In this document: one piece after another, positions 1-11,254 of the stretch
How positions within the stretch are numbered: position 1 is the stretch's first letter
Layout of the letters: every line of letters starts with the position of its first letter
Assembly (NCBI RefSeq): GCF_000801105.2
Contig: NC_079511.1
Coordinates: forward strand, 13,694,784-13,758,783
Length of the DNA: 64,000 nucleotides
From: Raphanus sativus
Taxonomy: Eukaryota > Streptophyta > Magnoliopsida > Brassicales > Brassicaceae
Reading direction: 5' to 3'
The notes under the pieces: generated by a model
Databases searched by the model: none
What the model was told of the DNA's origin: nothing
The model's input: the letters and a program-made list of their open reading frames with translations, nothing else
Made by a program: the position numbers and the translations under genes

Positions 1-312
1 AACCTGTTCAACATTGAGTATGTTATAGACTGGTCAGAAGCTGGAGATGCCGTGGAGAAGGATTACTTGTCACGTGCAAGAGAGATGCATGGGTTCATGA
101 CCCCGTACGTGTCTAGTAATCCGAGGGAGGCGTATCTTAATTACCGTGATCTTGACATAGGGTCAGGCGGTAATTCAACCATGTACGAAGGAGGTAAAGT
201 CTATGGAGCTAAATATTTCAAAGACAATTTCGAGAGGTTGGTGAATATTAAATCCATCTATGATGAGATAAACTTCTGGAGGAACGAACAAAGTATTCCG
301 GTTCGGAAATAA
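1..312 (+). CDS. BBE-like FAD-linked oxidoreductase, C-terminal end (partial)
   Basis: The window opens inside this gene; the frame is open from base 1 to a TAA at 310-312, about 103 residues. It shows the conserved C-terminal motifs of berberine-bridge-enzyme-like proteins: PYVSSNPREAYLNYRDLDIG, then KYFKDNFERLVNIKS and FWRNEQSIP. The same blocks occur in the complete BBE-like genes at 9644-11254 and 43207-45634. In this family the NYRD(L/V)DIG block belongs to the substrate-binding/BBE C-terminal domain. The FAD-attachment residues lie upstream, outside the window, so its catalytic type cannot be judged. It is the first of three BBE-like genes here, all on the plus strand, which points to a tandem cluster. 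No break is visible in the part present. Confidence 0.92.
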   Translation, partial: NLFNIEYVIDWSEAGDAVEKDYLSRAREMHGFMTPYVSSNPREAYLNYRDLDIGSGGNSTMYEGGKVYGAKYFKDNFERLVNIKSIYDEINFWRNEQSIPVRK

Positions 313-475
313 TAAGTACGGACACGATCACAGAAGTGTTGTATGATTTGTGAAATGAATGAATTAAGTTTTTCAGCAAGTAAAGCAAGAAATATGTATT
401 AAAATTCTGTTCAATAAAATGTTGTGAGATGTACTGAGATCTTTGGTTAGAGGATATAGGCATGTGCATTTTCTT

Positions 476-498
476 CCTTTCTTTCTTTCTTTCTTTCA
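476..498. repeat. (CTTT)n microsatellite
   Basis: Five to six perfect CTTT units lie about 165 bp downstream of the BBE-like stop codon, probably in or just past its 3' UTR. Confidence 0.9.
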
Positions 499-714
499 TA
501 CGTACATGGCCAGAGCGACATAGTTCTATCATATAATATGAGGGACCCAATATAAGATAGGGCTTGGCAATTTGTCATATAGACGTATATACTAGGTGTG
601 TTCAATACAGTTAATCCGAACCAACCCAAACCAAAAAAAAATACTATGATTTCAATTTGGGGTATTCGGATTGGGACGGATACTACCCTACCAATACATA
701 TAACCTGATAAGTG

Positions 715-718
<4 letters not shown>

Positions 719-767
<49 letters not shown>
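719..767. repeat. (TA)n microsatellite
   Basis: About 24 uninterrupted TA units. Likely length-polymorphic and potentially useful as a marker. Confidence 0.95.
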
Positions 768-770
<3 letters not shown>

Positions 771-2022
771 TATATCATTACTTATGTTATATATAACCGT
801 ATATATTTATTTTAATTCTTTGTAAAACTAAATCCTAATTAAAGTAAAAGTTTTTTCTTTTATTTGCTTATAATAACATAACTAGAGTTTGGATCCGTGC
901 TTGGAAAGCGCAGGTTTATTTTTGAAATTAAATATATATTTTCAAAAAGAATTTCTACGTAAGAAAGTATATAGGTCTAGTCATATTTATGATCTAATCG
1001 TACGAAAATTAAATAAAAACAAAATCAACATTGAACAAAATTTCATAATAACCGAACAGATCTTATATTTTTAAAACTGAAAACTGAACCTGAACTGAAA
1101 ATCAGATTTACCAGATTTTTTGAAATACAAATTATATACCTACAAATATTAATTACATTTAGTTTGCTACTGAACCAAACCCAAAATAACCTAAAAATTA
1201 TTTAATATTTTTTAATGGGGAAATATATGTGGTTTATAAACGAATTAAAGTATAAATAATGTTTTCATATTTGGACCTAGGGTCTAACCGGTAAACTTGT
1301 TGGCCTTATATAATCCAAACTGATTTAAATTTTTCATGTCGCATTTTATCAGAGGTTGTACCAACTGATATGCTTCTATAAAATTTAGATTTAATAAAAA
1401 ATCTATTAACAAAATTTTGATAAAACTTAAAAAATTGATTTAGGGCCTAATAACTAATAATAATGGATCCGGCCCTCTAGAAGAACAAAAGTATTATTTT
1501 TATTCAATTTTGTCTGAGTTGATCATTGATTTGAAAACAGTGTATATAAAAATTATTTGATATTTTTAACTATGATTATAGGTGATAATACAAACACAGT
1601 GGCTATGGTTGAATGAATATAAAACAGAAACTTAGATTTGAAGTATTAATAGTCATAGAATTAAAAGATATATAAAAATATATGTTTCCTTATGAATGTG
1701 TTGTATAACTTAAATTGCAACTGGCGTCACTTTTTAATTTTATTATGAATACATAACAAAACAAAAATAAATGTAAGTTTATTCGGCAAAAAACAAAAAA
1801 AAAAAGAAAAGAAAAAATATTCACATAAAATTAAATCGAGAGAAACGGGTTCCACATCTAATTATATAAAGTAGAGTTTGAATCTCTTCTAAAATGTCCA
1901 CCTAGGATTCCAGGTCATAAACTCAAAGTCTATTAGTGTGACACCTGTCTCTTTTGCCAAAACTCTGAGTTTCATTATTCATGTTTTACATTTGTTTGGG
2001 CTTTTGATTCTTCACGGTTTCT

Positions 2023-2448
2023 TTGTTAAGCTTTCTTAAGCCCAATTCTTTGGTGACTACGCTTTACTTCACACAGAAGGAAAAATTTAAGGAATTTAAG
2101 GTTCTTCATTCGTTATCTAAAAGCTCAATCGACAATGAAGTCTTCTGGAAGTTTCCTATAAAAGATTTTCATGACGAATCTCTTGCTAGGGTTCTGTACA
2201 TTCCGTTACAGAAGGGATTTTTCTTCCGAATCGTTACAAACTGCATTGAATCATCATCATTAACGATTGCCTTAACTCTTCCACACACCACTACCATGAT
2301 TCCCTCATTAACTGTATCTCCCTATAAGGCTGTGGATCTCCAGCTATATAAAAAGGTTAGCTTTCATCTAGAAACATCATCCCCAGAATTCTTAAAAACA
2401 GTAGAAAGTTCTATTTCGCTGTACAAAAAAAAGTTCTATTTCGTTTGA
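2023..2448 (+). other. Open frame of 141 codons, unrecognised
   Basis: An uninterrupted frame runs directly into the RPA1-like pseudogene and is longer than expected for AT-rich DNA. It contains stretches such as VFWKFPIKDFHDESLARVLY that read like real protein, but I recognise no family. The hydrophobic/charged pattern and Ser/Thr richness give no clear domain, and there is no signal peptide. It could be a remnant of an unrelated gene or the degraded 5' part of a chimeric gene. Coding status is uncertain. Confidence 0.3.
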
Positions 2449-3436
2449 ATGGCTAACTCATATATCTTTCTTGCTGATTTGAAGACCGAGTGGTGTACCT
2501 CCACCTTTGATATGCGACTTCTGATTTATTTTTTGGAAAGCCAGAAACGTTTAAACATGGTGGAGAGCTTATGGGTGTTGACATGGCCAAGGTTATTCTG
2601 TTCTTCTAATTCATTCTGTTTTGGAAAAAAAAAATCAAACTTTTTTTATTATCAATTATTACATGAAGATATTTATTGTACATATTTGGCAGTTGAATTC
2701 TATTGAAATTGTTGAAAGTTTTCCCTTTTCTATTTGTTGCAGACGGTTCTCATGCTAGCCACTGTTAACGTCCACCGTCTGCTCACTTTCAGACACCCTT
2801 CAAGGCGGGTATAATGTACTCTGTCACCGGATTTGATGTTGTCCGAGCCAATCAAAACTTCTCGATACAGTATAATGATTCAACGGTTTTGATGAGATAC
2901 TGGAACCGGTTTCTCCAATTCCTGAAGAACGCTTCCGGTTCCATAATCACGATAAGCTACTATGCCTAGACAACACTAACAACACCCATCTTCCAGGTAA
3001 ACAATTTTTTTGGCTGTTTCTACCAACTCATCGTTTTAACTGCTTCAATAATTACATGTTCTTCTTTTCACAGACATTATTGGTGAGCTTACTGCTCTAA
3101 AGAGTACTGTAAGTGACCCTCTAGAAGGGAAAGATCGAGTCATGGCAACCATCAAAATCGTCAGGTAACAATTTATTTCAGGTTAAGACCCTCAACAATT
3201 TAATAATTGATGACATAAGGCCCTCATCACTTTTATAACTGATAACGTCCTTTTTGATGAACTTACACGTTGAATTTTTCCTACTCTATTTGCCATTCGC
3301 AGTGATGTGTCTGTGACCATGAGTATGTACGGCTCACAAGCTGTATTGTTTCACAACCCGCTGGAAGGCTTACGGGTGGATCCCAGGGTTGTTCTCGCAA
3401 CATTAATCATCAATCCCACGATTGTAAGAGTATTTC
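2449..3436 (+). pseudogene. Replication protein A 70 kDa-like (RPA1/DUF223 OB-fold) pseudogene
   Basis: Pieces of a plant RPA1-like OB-fold protein appear in the right order but in shifting frames. The first OB-fold start is FLADLKTEWCTSTFDMRLL (2464-2520), followed after a frameshift by FWKARNV and then KHGGELMGVDM near 2560. Next come FKAGIMYSVTGFDVVRANQN near 2800-2858 and, after another shift, EPVSPIPEERFRFHNHDKLL near 2897-2960. The frame then passes two GT-AG introns: 2996 to about 3073 before DIIGELTALKSTVSDP, and about 3164-3301 before SDVSVTMSMYGSQAV. Exon borders are preserved while frames are not, so this decayed from an intron-containing copy rather than a processed one. Intact family members bind single-stranded DNA; genomic copies of this DUF223 type are abundant in Brassicaceae and some derive from Helitrons. 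Function here is lost. Confidence 0.8.
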
Positions 3437-5608
3437 AGTTTCTGTATTTTAAAACGATTAAAGTATGCTGCTGCTTACTTTGTGACTCGCTCTCTGTTTT
3501 TTTGTTACTGATGTGTACGTCTGTTTCCGAGACTAACCACAAGCTCTCAAAAAGACAATCAGTCCTTCATGAACAAGACTGTTTTTAAAAGAAAAAAAAA
3601 TAAAAAAGAATTTTTTTGATAACATTCAAACAATGCCCACAAATTTTTAAATGCTAAACCAACAATTATGATTTTCACTGGAATATTGTTTTTCGATCAC
3701 ATGTTTGCTTTAGAACACCTGAATAACAACCGCCTACAGTGATCATCACTATTTCAGTTTTCTCACCTTGGCTACTATCCTCATCAACAATTATTACTCT
3801 ACTTTTTATATGAAATTCATCTTCACTTATTATCAGTATCACTCACACTGCATGTTGAAATACAATGATTTCAGCATGAGAAAAAAGATTATTCTTACTA
3901 CAACAAGATTCTACAAATACTTGGACTGAGACTGACTTCAAAGCTGAAATATTAAAACGTCAAATTGCATAAAACAAGATTCTACAAATACTTGGACTGT
4001 GTCTGACTTCACATATACTGGTCGTATTAGTTAACCCTTGAAGAATATTAATACAATAGTTCTTTCTAACTAAACATATTTTGTGTGTGTTCACCTTGAG
4101 GAATCTTTTTTTTTGTTCACCACCTTGAGGAATCTAGGTTTCTCGAAATTGGCTTTTTCGTTTTTTGCGTTTAGGAATTATGTTTTCGTTAAGTGTATGT
4201 ACATCATGATCACATCAGCATGATCCGTATTCTCAGTTTGTTTTCTTAATATTCCATTGTATATAAACTTTATAAGAAACTGTTGGCCTTTTAATTTGAA
4301 AGTTCTCAATTCTACATTTTTCACTTTTGGTATGTCTGACTAAAACTTTTCATTCAATAGGTACATGTGACATTAATAGTTTCTTTCTATTGACGATGAT
4401 GCAACTTATGTTGAACACCCTTTATACATATAAAAATGAAAGAAAAAAGATACTCAGAATCATAAATTGTGTTCTTATTTTTTTCTTGGGATCGTTAGCT
4501 TTCTTGAAATTTGAGATCAGTATAGAAGCAACTAGCAACTATAGAGAATCTTTTATTAGTTGATCAAAAAAAAAAAAAAAAAAAAAGAGAATCTTTTATT
4601 TTCGTACGTGACAAGCTACTAAGAGCAAAGGTATATTCATAGTCACAATAGATATTATAATAGATGAATGTGGTTTAACCCTCTCTACTCATGTGAACCT
4701 CATCAAAATAAGTTGTCTAAAAATTTGACATTTTAATTTTTAGAAATGTATTAAACACTCTATATTCCTTATCATCTTATTCTATTAACTAAAATTATTA
4801 ATAACCCAAAAGTCCTTTTTAGTCAATAGTTTAATTACAATCTAACAAAAAAATCATCAGTGTAAAATTATTTTAGCGCACAATATATAATTTCATCTAC
4901 AATACATACACTTCAGAAAAGGAATAAAAACAATTTTTTAGAGATATTGTATCTACACGTTTTATCAAATGCATATAAAAAGCGCAAAGCTTATGAAATG
5001 ATTCCAACACTTTATCACGAAGCTCAAGATTAGAAAATTAATAAAATAAAGGAAAATACAACCACATAGTAATACATAATAGACTAAAAAAGTTTCTACG
5101 AAATTAAGATCACAATAAAATAAATTAATAGATAATCAAAATTTTTAAAGGAAAATTAGAATAAAATACAGAAATAAAGAATAAATATAAAAATAAAAAT
5201 CAATGTTTTTTATATAAAATATATGTTAAGTTATGTCAAGAATAAGAAAACTATAAAAATAGATCCACAACTGTATACAAATAAAATATATAGTTATATA
5301 TTCGAATAAGAGACACACAGTATAAAATAATATAAGAGAATGAATAAAACTAGATAACTACAAATTAAACAAATAAATCAACAATTCTAACCATTAAAAC
5401 TAAAACAGAATTAAATCTCAAATAAACAATTTTACTAATTTTTTAAAAAAAATTAGTTAATTGTAATGGGAATGAACTGTATAAAAAATAACAATCAATA
5501 AAACAATATTTCATACTAATATAGAACAAAAAAAATTAAAATAAAAACAAATATTAAACAAAAAAAAAAAAATTACTCTAATTATTTAAATTATTTTCAA
5601 ATTATTAT
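3437..5608. other. Intergenic, AT-rich; one short direct repeat
   Basis: No gene is recognised. A ~38-bp direct repeat (ACAAGATTCTACAAATACTT and following) occurs at 3903-3940 and 3974-4011. A poly-A run sits at 4566-4586. 4640-5608 is very AT-rich and probably the body of a decayed Helitron whose 3' end is at 5609-5635; its 5' end was not located. Confidence 0.5.
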
Positions 5609-5635
5609 CCCACCCGTAGGGCGGGCCGACCCTAG
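5609..5635 (+). mobile_element. Helitron 3' terminus (hairpin plus CTAG)
   Basis: A GC-rich stem-loop (CCCACCCGTAGGGCGGG, one mismatch) in otherwise AT-rich DNA is followed seven bases later by CTAG and then T. This is the CTRR-3' end with an AT insertion site typical of plant Helitrons. The matching 5' TC end could not be placed with confidence. Confidence 0.65.
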
Positions 5636-5773
5636 TATTTCATATTATTCAGTTGAAGCGTTAGGAATATAAAATTGGTTTGTTAAAATTATATGTAAGA
5701 CCATTAATTAATTACTATAATCTTATTAATGAAAAAGTCCAACAACTTTGTATTGGTAGATTTTTTCAAAATA

Positions 5774-7428
5774 TCTATACTATTAAAGCAGGATCATATT
5801 GGTCTTTTTACTAAAATTACCCTTTTCTTTACTAACATTGCACATTTCATTAAGGGCAATCAAGTAATATCAATAACACATCTATATTGGGTCTTTCTTT
5901 TTGATTCAGCCCACTGTCCACATCAGATCTCTCTTGGGCCATTTGGACCGATTAAGAAATCAGATCCAATTCTTATTTTTTTTCCAAGTTCAAATAATTT
6001 ATTTTCAACCATTCTTAATATTTTTTGTAGTGAACAAAAATTAATCACTTAGGGGGGTGTACTCAACTGAGAGTTTCAGGTGAATTGTATTAAAATGACA
6101 AATCCACTGTTATTCAAACATGAATTTTAAAAACTCATTTAAAATCCACTGTTATTGAACTTGACATTTCGTAAAGTACTCTGAAATCTACTGTTATTGA
6201 AAATATTTTAAGTTGTGGGATTTTAAAGTTTTGAGGTGATTTTAGGGTGTTTGGGTGGAGTTTCTTAGTTAAAAAAAATAAAACTCAAATCCCATTGTTT
6301 TAGGTGATATTCTAGAGTAGTTTAACAAAAATCACATAAATCTCTGCAACTTATTAAAATCATCTAAAACTTCATTAAAAATCAAATCACATCAAATGCT
6401 AAATTGAATACATCCCCCTTAATTATTATGTTTTTTCCTTTTTAATATAATTTAAGCATTCATAAAAAATTAAATTTTTTCATTGAAAAGTATAAATCTT
6501 TACTAAAATTATATAACTTTTTTATTTAAAAAATTAACCACATAATAAAATTAATTTATCAGAGTTATACCAACTTAATTCATTAAAAATAAAGTTTAAT
6601 TTTCTAAACATAAATACTCATTAGACCTGGACGTTCGGGTACCCGTTCGGGTATGGATCGGTTCTTTCGGGTATCGGATTTTTCGGGTTTTGAAATTAAA
6701 CCTCATTCGGGTATTATAAAATTTCGGGTCGGATTCGAGTCGGATCTTTCCGGGTCCGGGTGGGTTCGGTTCTCATGCATAAGAACCTGAAAAATAACCA
6801 AATAACCAAAGTATCTAAAACGGGTTTGGTTATTTATACTCAAAGTAACCAAAGTATTAGATTCAGTTCAAAATTTTGTATCCAAATTACTCAAAAGTAA
6901 CCAAAAATAACCAAAATATCCATTCTATACAGTTTTTTGGGTAAACTTTTATTCAATCTATCATATTTTATCCAAAAATACTCAAAGTACCAAAAATAAC
7001 TACTATAATTAACTTATAATATTAATGTAAAATATTAAAATAATTATAAATATAACTATAACATATATTTTAGATATATATTCACATTTCAGATATCTTC
7101 GGGTACTCATTCGGTTCTCGGTTCGGGTCAGGTTCGAGACCGGTTCTTCGGATATAGCAATTTAGAACTCATTCGGATATTTACCCCGGGTCAGATCGGG
7201 TTCAGGATCCTGATTTTCGGGTCGGTTTCGGGTTGGTTATTCGGGTCCGGATATTGTACTCAGGCCTATACTCATTTAAAATGAAACACGATAAAGAAAG
7301 ATAAAAAGCTTAAGTTTTTTATGAAAAATAAATATATAAAAATATGACATTTACTATACTAAATATTTGTCAATTTAAAAAATAAAGGAAAATAAACCCG
7401 CGCTTTGAAAGCGCGGGTCAAAATCTAG
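5774..7428 (+). mobile_element. Non-autonomous Helitron, complete (1655 bp)
   Basis: The 5' end is TCTATACTATTAAAGCAGG, preceded by A. The 3' end is a perfect 10-bp-stem hairpin (CCCGCGCTTTGAAAGCGCGGG without gaps, 7397-7417), then CTAG at 7425-7428 followed by T. TC...CTRR between A and T, without a target duplication, is the diagnostic structure of Helitrons. There is no helicase or replication-initiator ORF, so the element is non-autonomous. It is enlarged by a separate inverted-repeat element at 6623-7267. Confidence 0.85.
6623..7267. mobile_element. Foldback element nested in the Helitron, 9-bp TSD (645 bp)
   Basis: The ends are AGACCTGGAC and the inverse of AGGCCTGAGT, flanked by the 9-bp direct repeat ATACTCATT (6614-6622 and 7268-7276). 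Both arms are packed with variants of GGTTCGGGT/ACCCGAACC, so the element can fold back on itself. A 9-bp duplication suggests a MULE-type mobiliser; an 8-bp reading (hAT) cannot be excluded. No coding capacity. Confidence 0.75.
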
Positions 7429-8149
7429 TCAATACAATTAAAACATCATACTGATTTTAGACATCCCCTTAGACTTTGCAAATATTTACAGATGAATGCC
7501 ATTGTATTTAAATTTAAATTAAAAATAAAAGGTTATTAATAACAACAGTGTAACACCGTAATACATAATTTAAAAAAATATTCGGTATAATGTTGTTACC
7601 GTGATTTTTGATTTTCCATAGATTTTGTCAATATCTTGACTTATCTTCAAGTCTTTATTAGCTATAAAAAAACCCCCATCGACCACCTACTATCTCAAAA
7701 AATTACTACTCCTTTCATACAACCAAATTTAGTGCTAACTATAGAAAACGTTTATAGCTTATTCTCACAAATCAGAAAGTATACTTTAATTATAATATTT
7801 TATTTGAATTATAAATGTTCAATGGTTTTTTGATGTTTTTGTTCGTTGTATGCAGGCGATAAAGATATATGAAAAAAAAGATTCATGCAAAAAAATCTTG
7901 AGCATTTGGGGAGCATTTGTCGTGTTAGTGACTGGAAAAATATAGATAACTTCTCTTTAAGTTCAGCATTTTGCTCGGCAGATCATTTCGATATATATTG
8001 AACAAACAACTGTTTAATTTTAATTAGTTACATTTGTTTTTTGTGTTAGTTACTGCCATCTGAGCCTTTTATTAAATTCCTTTGTATTAGAGAATTTAGT
8101 TTATGAGTATATGTAAGATGAACAAAGATATTAGGTATATTATATGTAG

Positions 8150-8187
<38 letters not shown>

Positions 8188-8640
8188 GTCGGGTTATATA
8201 TATATACATCTGACGGGTTATTATATATATATTTATAATATTTACTTGACAAAAAAAGAAAAATGTAAATGAAAATAAAAAAATAAAATAGAATAGTTTT
8301 TCAAAATATTCCAATGGTTCAGCGGGTCTAAATTAACCAATATAATTATCATATAAACAAATAATCATATTATATCGTAAAGTTAAATAGATTTATACAT
8401 GTTCGAGATTTAAATAGAGGTGAGTCCAAATGAAACGGGTTAAATAAACTGGTTTACTTATTTTAATATCTATAATAAAATATTTGATACTTTTTTGTTC
8501 AATTTATATAACATAAAATATCTTGCATTTTCAAAGCGTGGGTAAATAAACAAAATTGATTTTTTTACGGTTCAGTTCGGCTAAATTTTACCTCTAACCG
8601 AATTACCTGAAAATCGAACTATCCAAACTCGCAGACTTAA
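7429..8640. other. Intergenic, AT-rich, TA microsatellite
   Basis: No gene is recognised. A TA repeat lies at about 8153-8185 and a shorter one near 8197-8206. Short ORFs across it are the translation of simple sequence. Confidence 0.6.
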
Positions 8641-9124
8641 AGCACATGATAATTATAAAAAATTACACTAAAATTCAAAAAAAATTGTAATAGTTATAAA
8701 ATTCAGAAAATAGATCAAAAACTATCCCGCGCTTTCGAAGCGCGGGTTAAAATCTAGTTTATCTTTTAATAGTATAGATTTTGGTTAAATGTAGTTTTGC
8801 TCTGGTAGCTATTTCCTTTGCCAAACAATCTGATCCGAAATGAACACATCTCACTTTGGCTAAAAGTTCATATTCATATTACATAATAATTTAAAAAAAA
8901 ATTACACTAAAATTCAAAAAAAAATTGTAATAGTTATAAAATTCAAAAAATAGATCAAAAACTATCACGTGCTTCGAAGCGCGGATTAAAATCTAGTTTA
9001 TCTTTTAATAATATAGATTTTGGTTAAATGTAGTTTTACTCTAGTAGCTATTTCCTTTGCCAAACAATCTGATCCGAAACATTGAACACATCTCACTTTG
9101 GCTAGAAAGTTCATATTCATATTA
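8641..9124. repeat. Tandem duplication of a ~240-bp unit carrying a Helitron end
   Basis: 8641-8880 and 8881-9124 are two head-to-tail copies of the same sequence. Each has the AATTACACTAAAATTC stretch, the Helitron-type hairpin, the CTAG junction and the flank ending GTTCATATTCATATTA. Copy 1 keeps a good hairpin (8726-8746); in copy 2 the stem is damaged (8966-8985). The copies differ by scattered substitutions and small indels, so the duplication is not recent. Confidence 0.88.
8726..8757 (+). mobile_element. Helitron 3' terminus abutting an opposite-strand Helitron 5' terminus
   Basis: A 9-bp-stem hairpin is followed by CTAG (8754-8757) and T. Just beyond it, CTTTTAATAGTATAGA (to 8779) is the reverse complement of a Helitron 5' end (TCTATACTATTAAAAG). 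A plus-strand 3' end and a minus-strand 5' end therefore stand 22 bp apart, as expected if one Helitron inserted near the terminus of another. Confidence 0.65.
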
Positions 9125-9643
9125 GCACCCATCTTTTGTGTATTTTTTTCTTTGGTCAAATCATTTGTGTATTTTTTCATGCACACTTTTCTTGGTTACA
9201 TATTTGATAGCATTATGATTTGAGAATTTGGATATTTATTCAGATTATATTAAGATTTTCTTGATATCCTACAATTTTCATCTTCAAAAAGTCTCTATTT
9301 CACTTTCTTATGTACTTCTAAACATAGCTATTTTCAGGATTAGCGGACAGCCACGGATCACAATTGATACACTTGCCAATTACCCTACATTTTAATTGGT
9401 TGGATAATTTTTTACATAAATTATAATTGACTTTGACGTAATTAAACGTACCATGATGAAAGTTGGCAGAATTTGACCAAGAAATATTCAAAGTAACCGC
9501 ATTTTCGCACAAGGCCAAAAAATTCGTCATTTTTGTGTTTGGCAAAAGCCACAAAATTTGCTTTTAAAAAAAAAAAGCCACAAAATTTCCTATTTATCCA
9601 AATTTTAGACACTCAAAAGTGGGCAAAATAATTAGTCAGAGAA
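9125..9643. other. Upstream region of the 9644 BBE-like gene
   Basis: AT-rich intergenic DNA ending in the presumed promoter and 5' UTR. A weak TATA-like TATTTATCC lies near 9592, about 50 bp before the start codon. No element end or ORF was recognised. Confidence 0.4.
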
Positions 9644-11254
9644 ATGAATAAAACGTACCTTACTTTTGTTCTCTTCTTTGCTGCATCGTATTCATCACCG
9701 GTCACTGCAGCAGATCCCGTGAATGTCTACCAAGACTTTGTCCAATGTTTCAAAAACAAGACAAGCATTCCCGACAAGGATCTAACCGAAGTCGTTTTAT
9801 CCCGTTGTAGCGTTTCCTTCACCCCTGTCCTACGCGCATACATCAGAAACGCTCGTTTCAACACCTCCTCAACGCCGAAACCGTCCGTCATCGTGCTGCC
9901 ACGTGTCGATTCCCACGTTCAAGCCGCCGTGGTCTGCACCAAAGCGCTGCATCTCCAGCTCAGGATCCGGAGCGGAGGCCACGACTACGACGGTCTCTCT
10001 TACGTCTCATCCGTAACGTTCATCGTCCTCGATCTCTCTAACTTCCGAAACATCACCGTCGATATGAAAGACGACGGAGGCTCCGCTTGGGTGCAAACCG
10101 GCGCTACGCTCGGCGAGCTTTTCTACCGGATCTGGGAGAAGAGCGAGGTGCACGCTTTCCCCGCCGGAAACTGTCCCACCGTCGGCGTCGGAGGACACGT
10201 GAGCGGCGGCGGATACGGGCACTTGATTCGAAAGTTCGGACTCACGATAGATTACGTCGTGGACGCTACGATCGTGGACGTTAAAGGACGAGTTCTTGAT
10301 CGGAAATCGATGGGGGAGGATCTCTTCTGGGCGATACGAGGAGGAGGAGCCGGGAGCTTCGGCGTCGTTTTGGCTTTTAAGGTGAAACTCGTGGAGGTTC
10401 CTAAAACCATCACCGTCTTCAGGGTAGATAGAACGACGGACCAAAATGCCCTCGACATGGTCCATAAATGGCAGTTCGTGGCTCCAAGAACCGACCCGGG
10501 TCTGTTCATAAGAGTTTTGCTAGCCTCTCCGACCAAGAACAAGACACGAACGGTGAACGCTAAGGTAAGAGCTTTGTATTTGGGAAACGCCAGCGACGTC
10601 GTTTCGATGATGGCGAAGGAGTTTCCCGAGTTGGGTCTGAAGATAGATGATTGTAAAGAGATGACGTGGATCCAGTCAGTCTTGTGGTGGATGAACTACA
10701 AAGACGTGGAGAAAGTCAAACCGGAAGTTTTACTTGAAAGAAAACCGGACTCGGCTAAGTTTGTCAAGAGAAAATCGGATTACGTGGAGAAGGAGATAAC
10801 CAAACCCGAACTAAACCGGTTGATTCAGCAACTGGCGACGTTAGACAGAACCGGTTTGGTTTTGAATCCGTACGGAGGGAATCTGAACGCGACCGCAAGT
10901 AACGAAACGGCTTTTCCACATAGGCACAAACTATACAAAATCCAACATTCGTCGACATGGTCAGATGCTAGACCAGAAGCGGACAGGCTTTACGTTGGTA
11001 GTTTAAGAACGACATATAGAATCATGACTCCGTTTGTGTCGAAAACCCCTAGGAGCTCGTATTTAAACTATAGGGATGTCGATATCGGGGTTAATGACCA
11101 TGGAAAGGATAGTTATCGAAAGGGAGAAATCTACGGGAGGAAGTATTTTGGCGAGAATTTTGATCGGTTGGTTCGGGTTAAAACCGCTGTAGATCCGGAG
11201 AATTTCTTTAGGAATGAACAGAGTATACCAACCTTACCTCATAAGAGACGCTAG
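9644..11254 (+). CDS. BBE-like FAD-linked oxidoreductase, single exon, 536 aa
   Basis: Intact intronless secreted flavoenzyme of the berberine-bridge-enzyme-like family; 536 residues is the usual length. Residues 1-22 form a signal peptide. Cys35 and Cys98 match the conserved N-terminal disulfide. The FAD-binding PCMH-type domain follows, with His113 in RSGGHDYDG and Cys177 in FPAGNCPTVGVGG, the two covalent FAD attachment points. The C-terminal BBE domain ends with NYRDVDIG and FFRNEQSIP. Several N-glycosylation sequons are present (NKTS, NITV, NASD, NATA, NETA). Residue 180, three after the FAD-linked cysteine, is Val. In Arabidopsis BBE-like work a valine at this gate lets oxygen reach the flavin, so I infer oxidase activity with H2O2 as by-product. 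Family substrates include monolignols, oligosaccharides and indole-cyanohydrin derivatives; which applies here cannot be read from sequence. It is probably the counterpart of one of the At1g30700-At1g30740 cluster. Confidence 0.95.
   Translation: MNKTYLTFVLFFAASYSSPVTAADPVNVYQDFVQCFKNKTSIPDKDLTEVVLSRCSVSFTPVLRAYIRNARFNTSSTPKPSVIVLPRVDSHVQAAVVCTKALHLQLRIRSGGHDYDGLSYVSSVTFIVLDLSNFRNITVDMKDDGGSAWVQTGATLGELFYRIWEKSEVHAFPAGNCPTVGVGGHVSGGGYGHLIRKFGLTIDYVVDATIVDVKGRVLDRKSMGEDLFWAIRGGGAGSFGVVLAFKVKLVEVPKTITVFRVDRTTDQNALDMVHKWQFVAPRTDPGLFIRVLLASPTKNKTRTVNAKVRALYLGNASDVVSMMAKEFPELGLKIDDCKEMTWIQSVLWWMNYKDVEKVKPEVLLERKPDSAKFVKRKSDYVEKEITKPELNRLIQQLATLDRTGLVLNPYGGNLNATASNETAFPHRHKLYKIQHSSTWSDARPEADRLYVGSLRTTYRIMTPFVSKTPRSSYLNYRDVDIGVNDHGKDSYRKGEIYGRKYFGENFDRLVRVKTAVDPENFFRNEQSIPTLPHKRR

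Larger units (their letters stand above)
313..2022. other. Intergenic, AT-rich, with microsatellites and a Helitron-like end
   Basis: No gene is recognised. The stretch contains a CTTT microsatellite (476-498), a TA microsatellite (719-767) and a decayed minus-strand Helitron 3' terminus near 882-915. In that terminus a CTAG is followed by a GC-rich imperfect hairpin (GGATCCGTGCTTGGAAAGCG). The rest is AT-rich sequence with no ORF that looks coding. Confidence 0.6.

Noticed and set aside
10007..10542. Long antisense and alternate-frame ORFs across the BBE-like gene
   Set aside because: They are shadows of the intact 536-codon gene; codon structure and family match support only the plus-strand frame.
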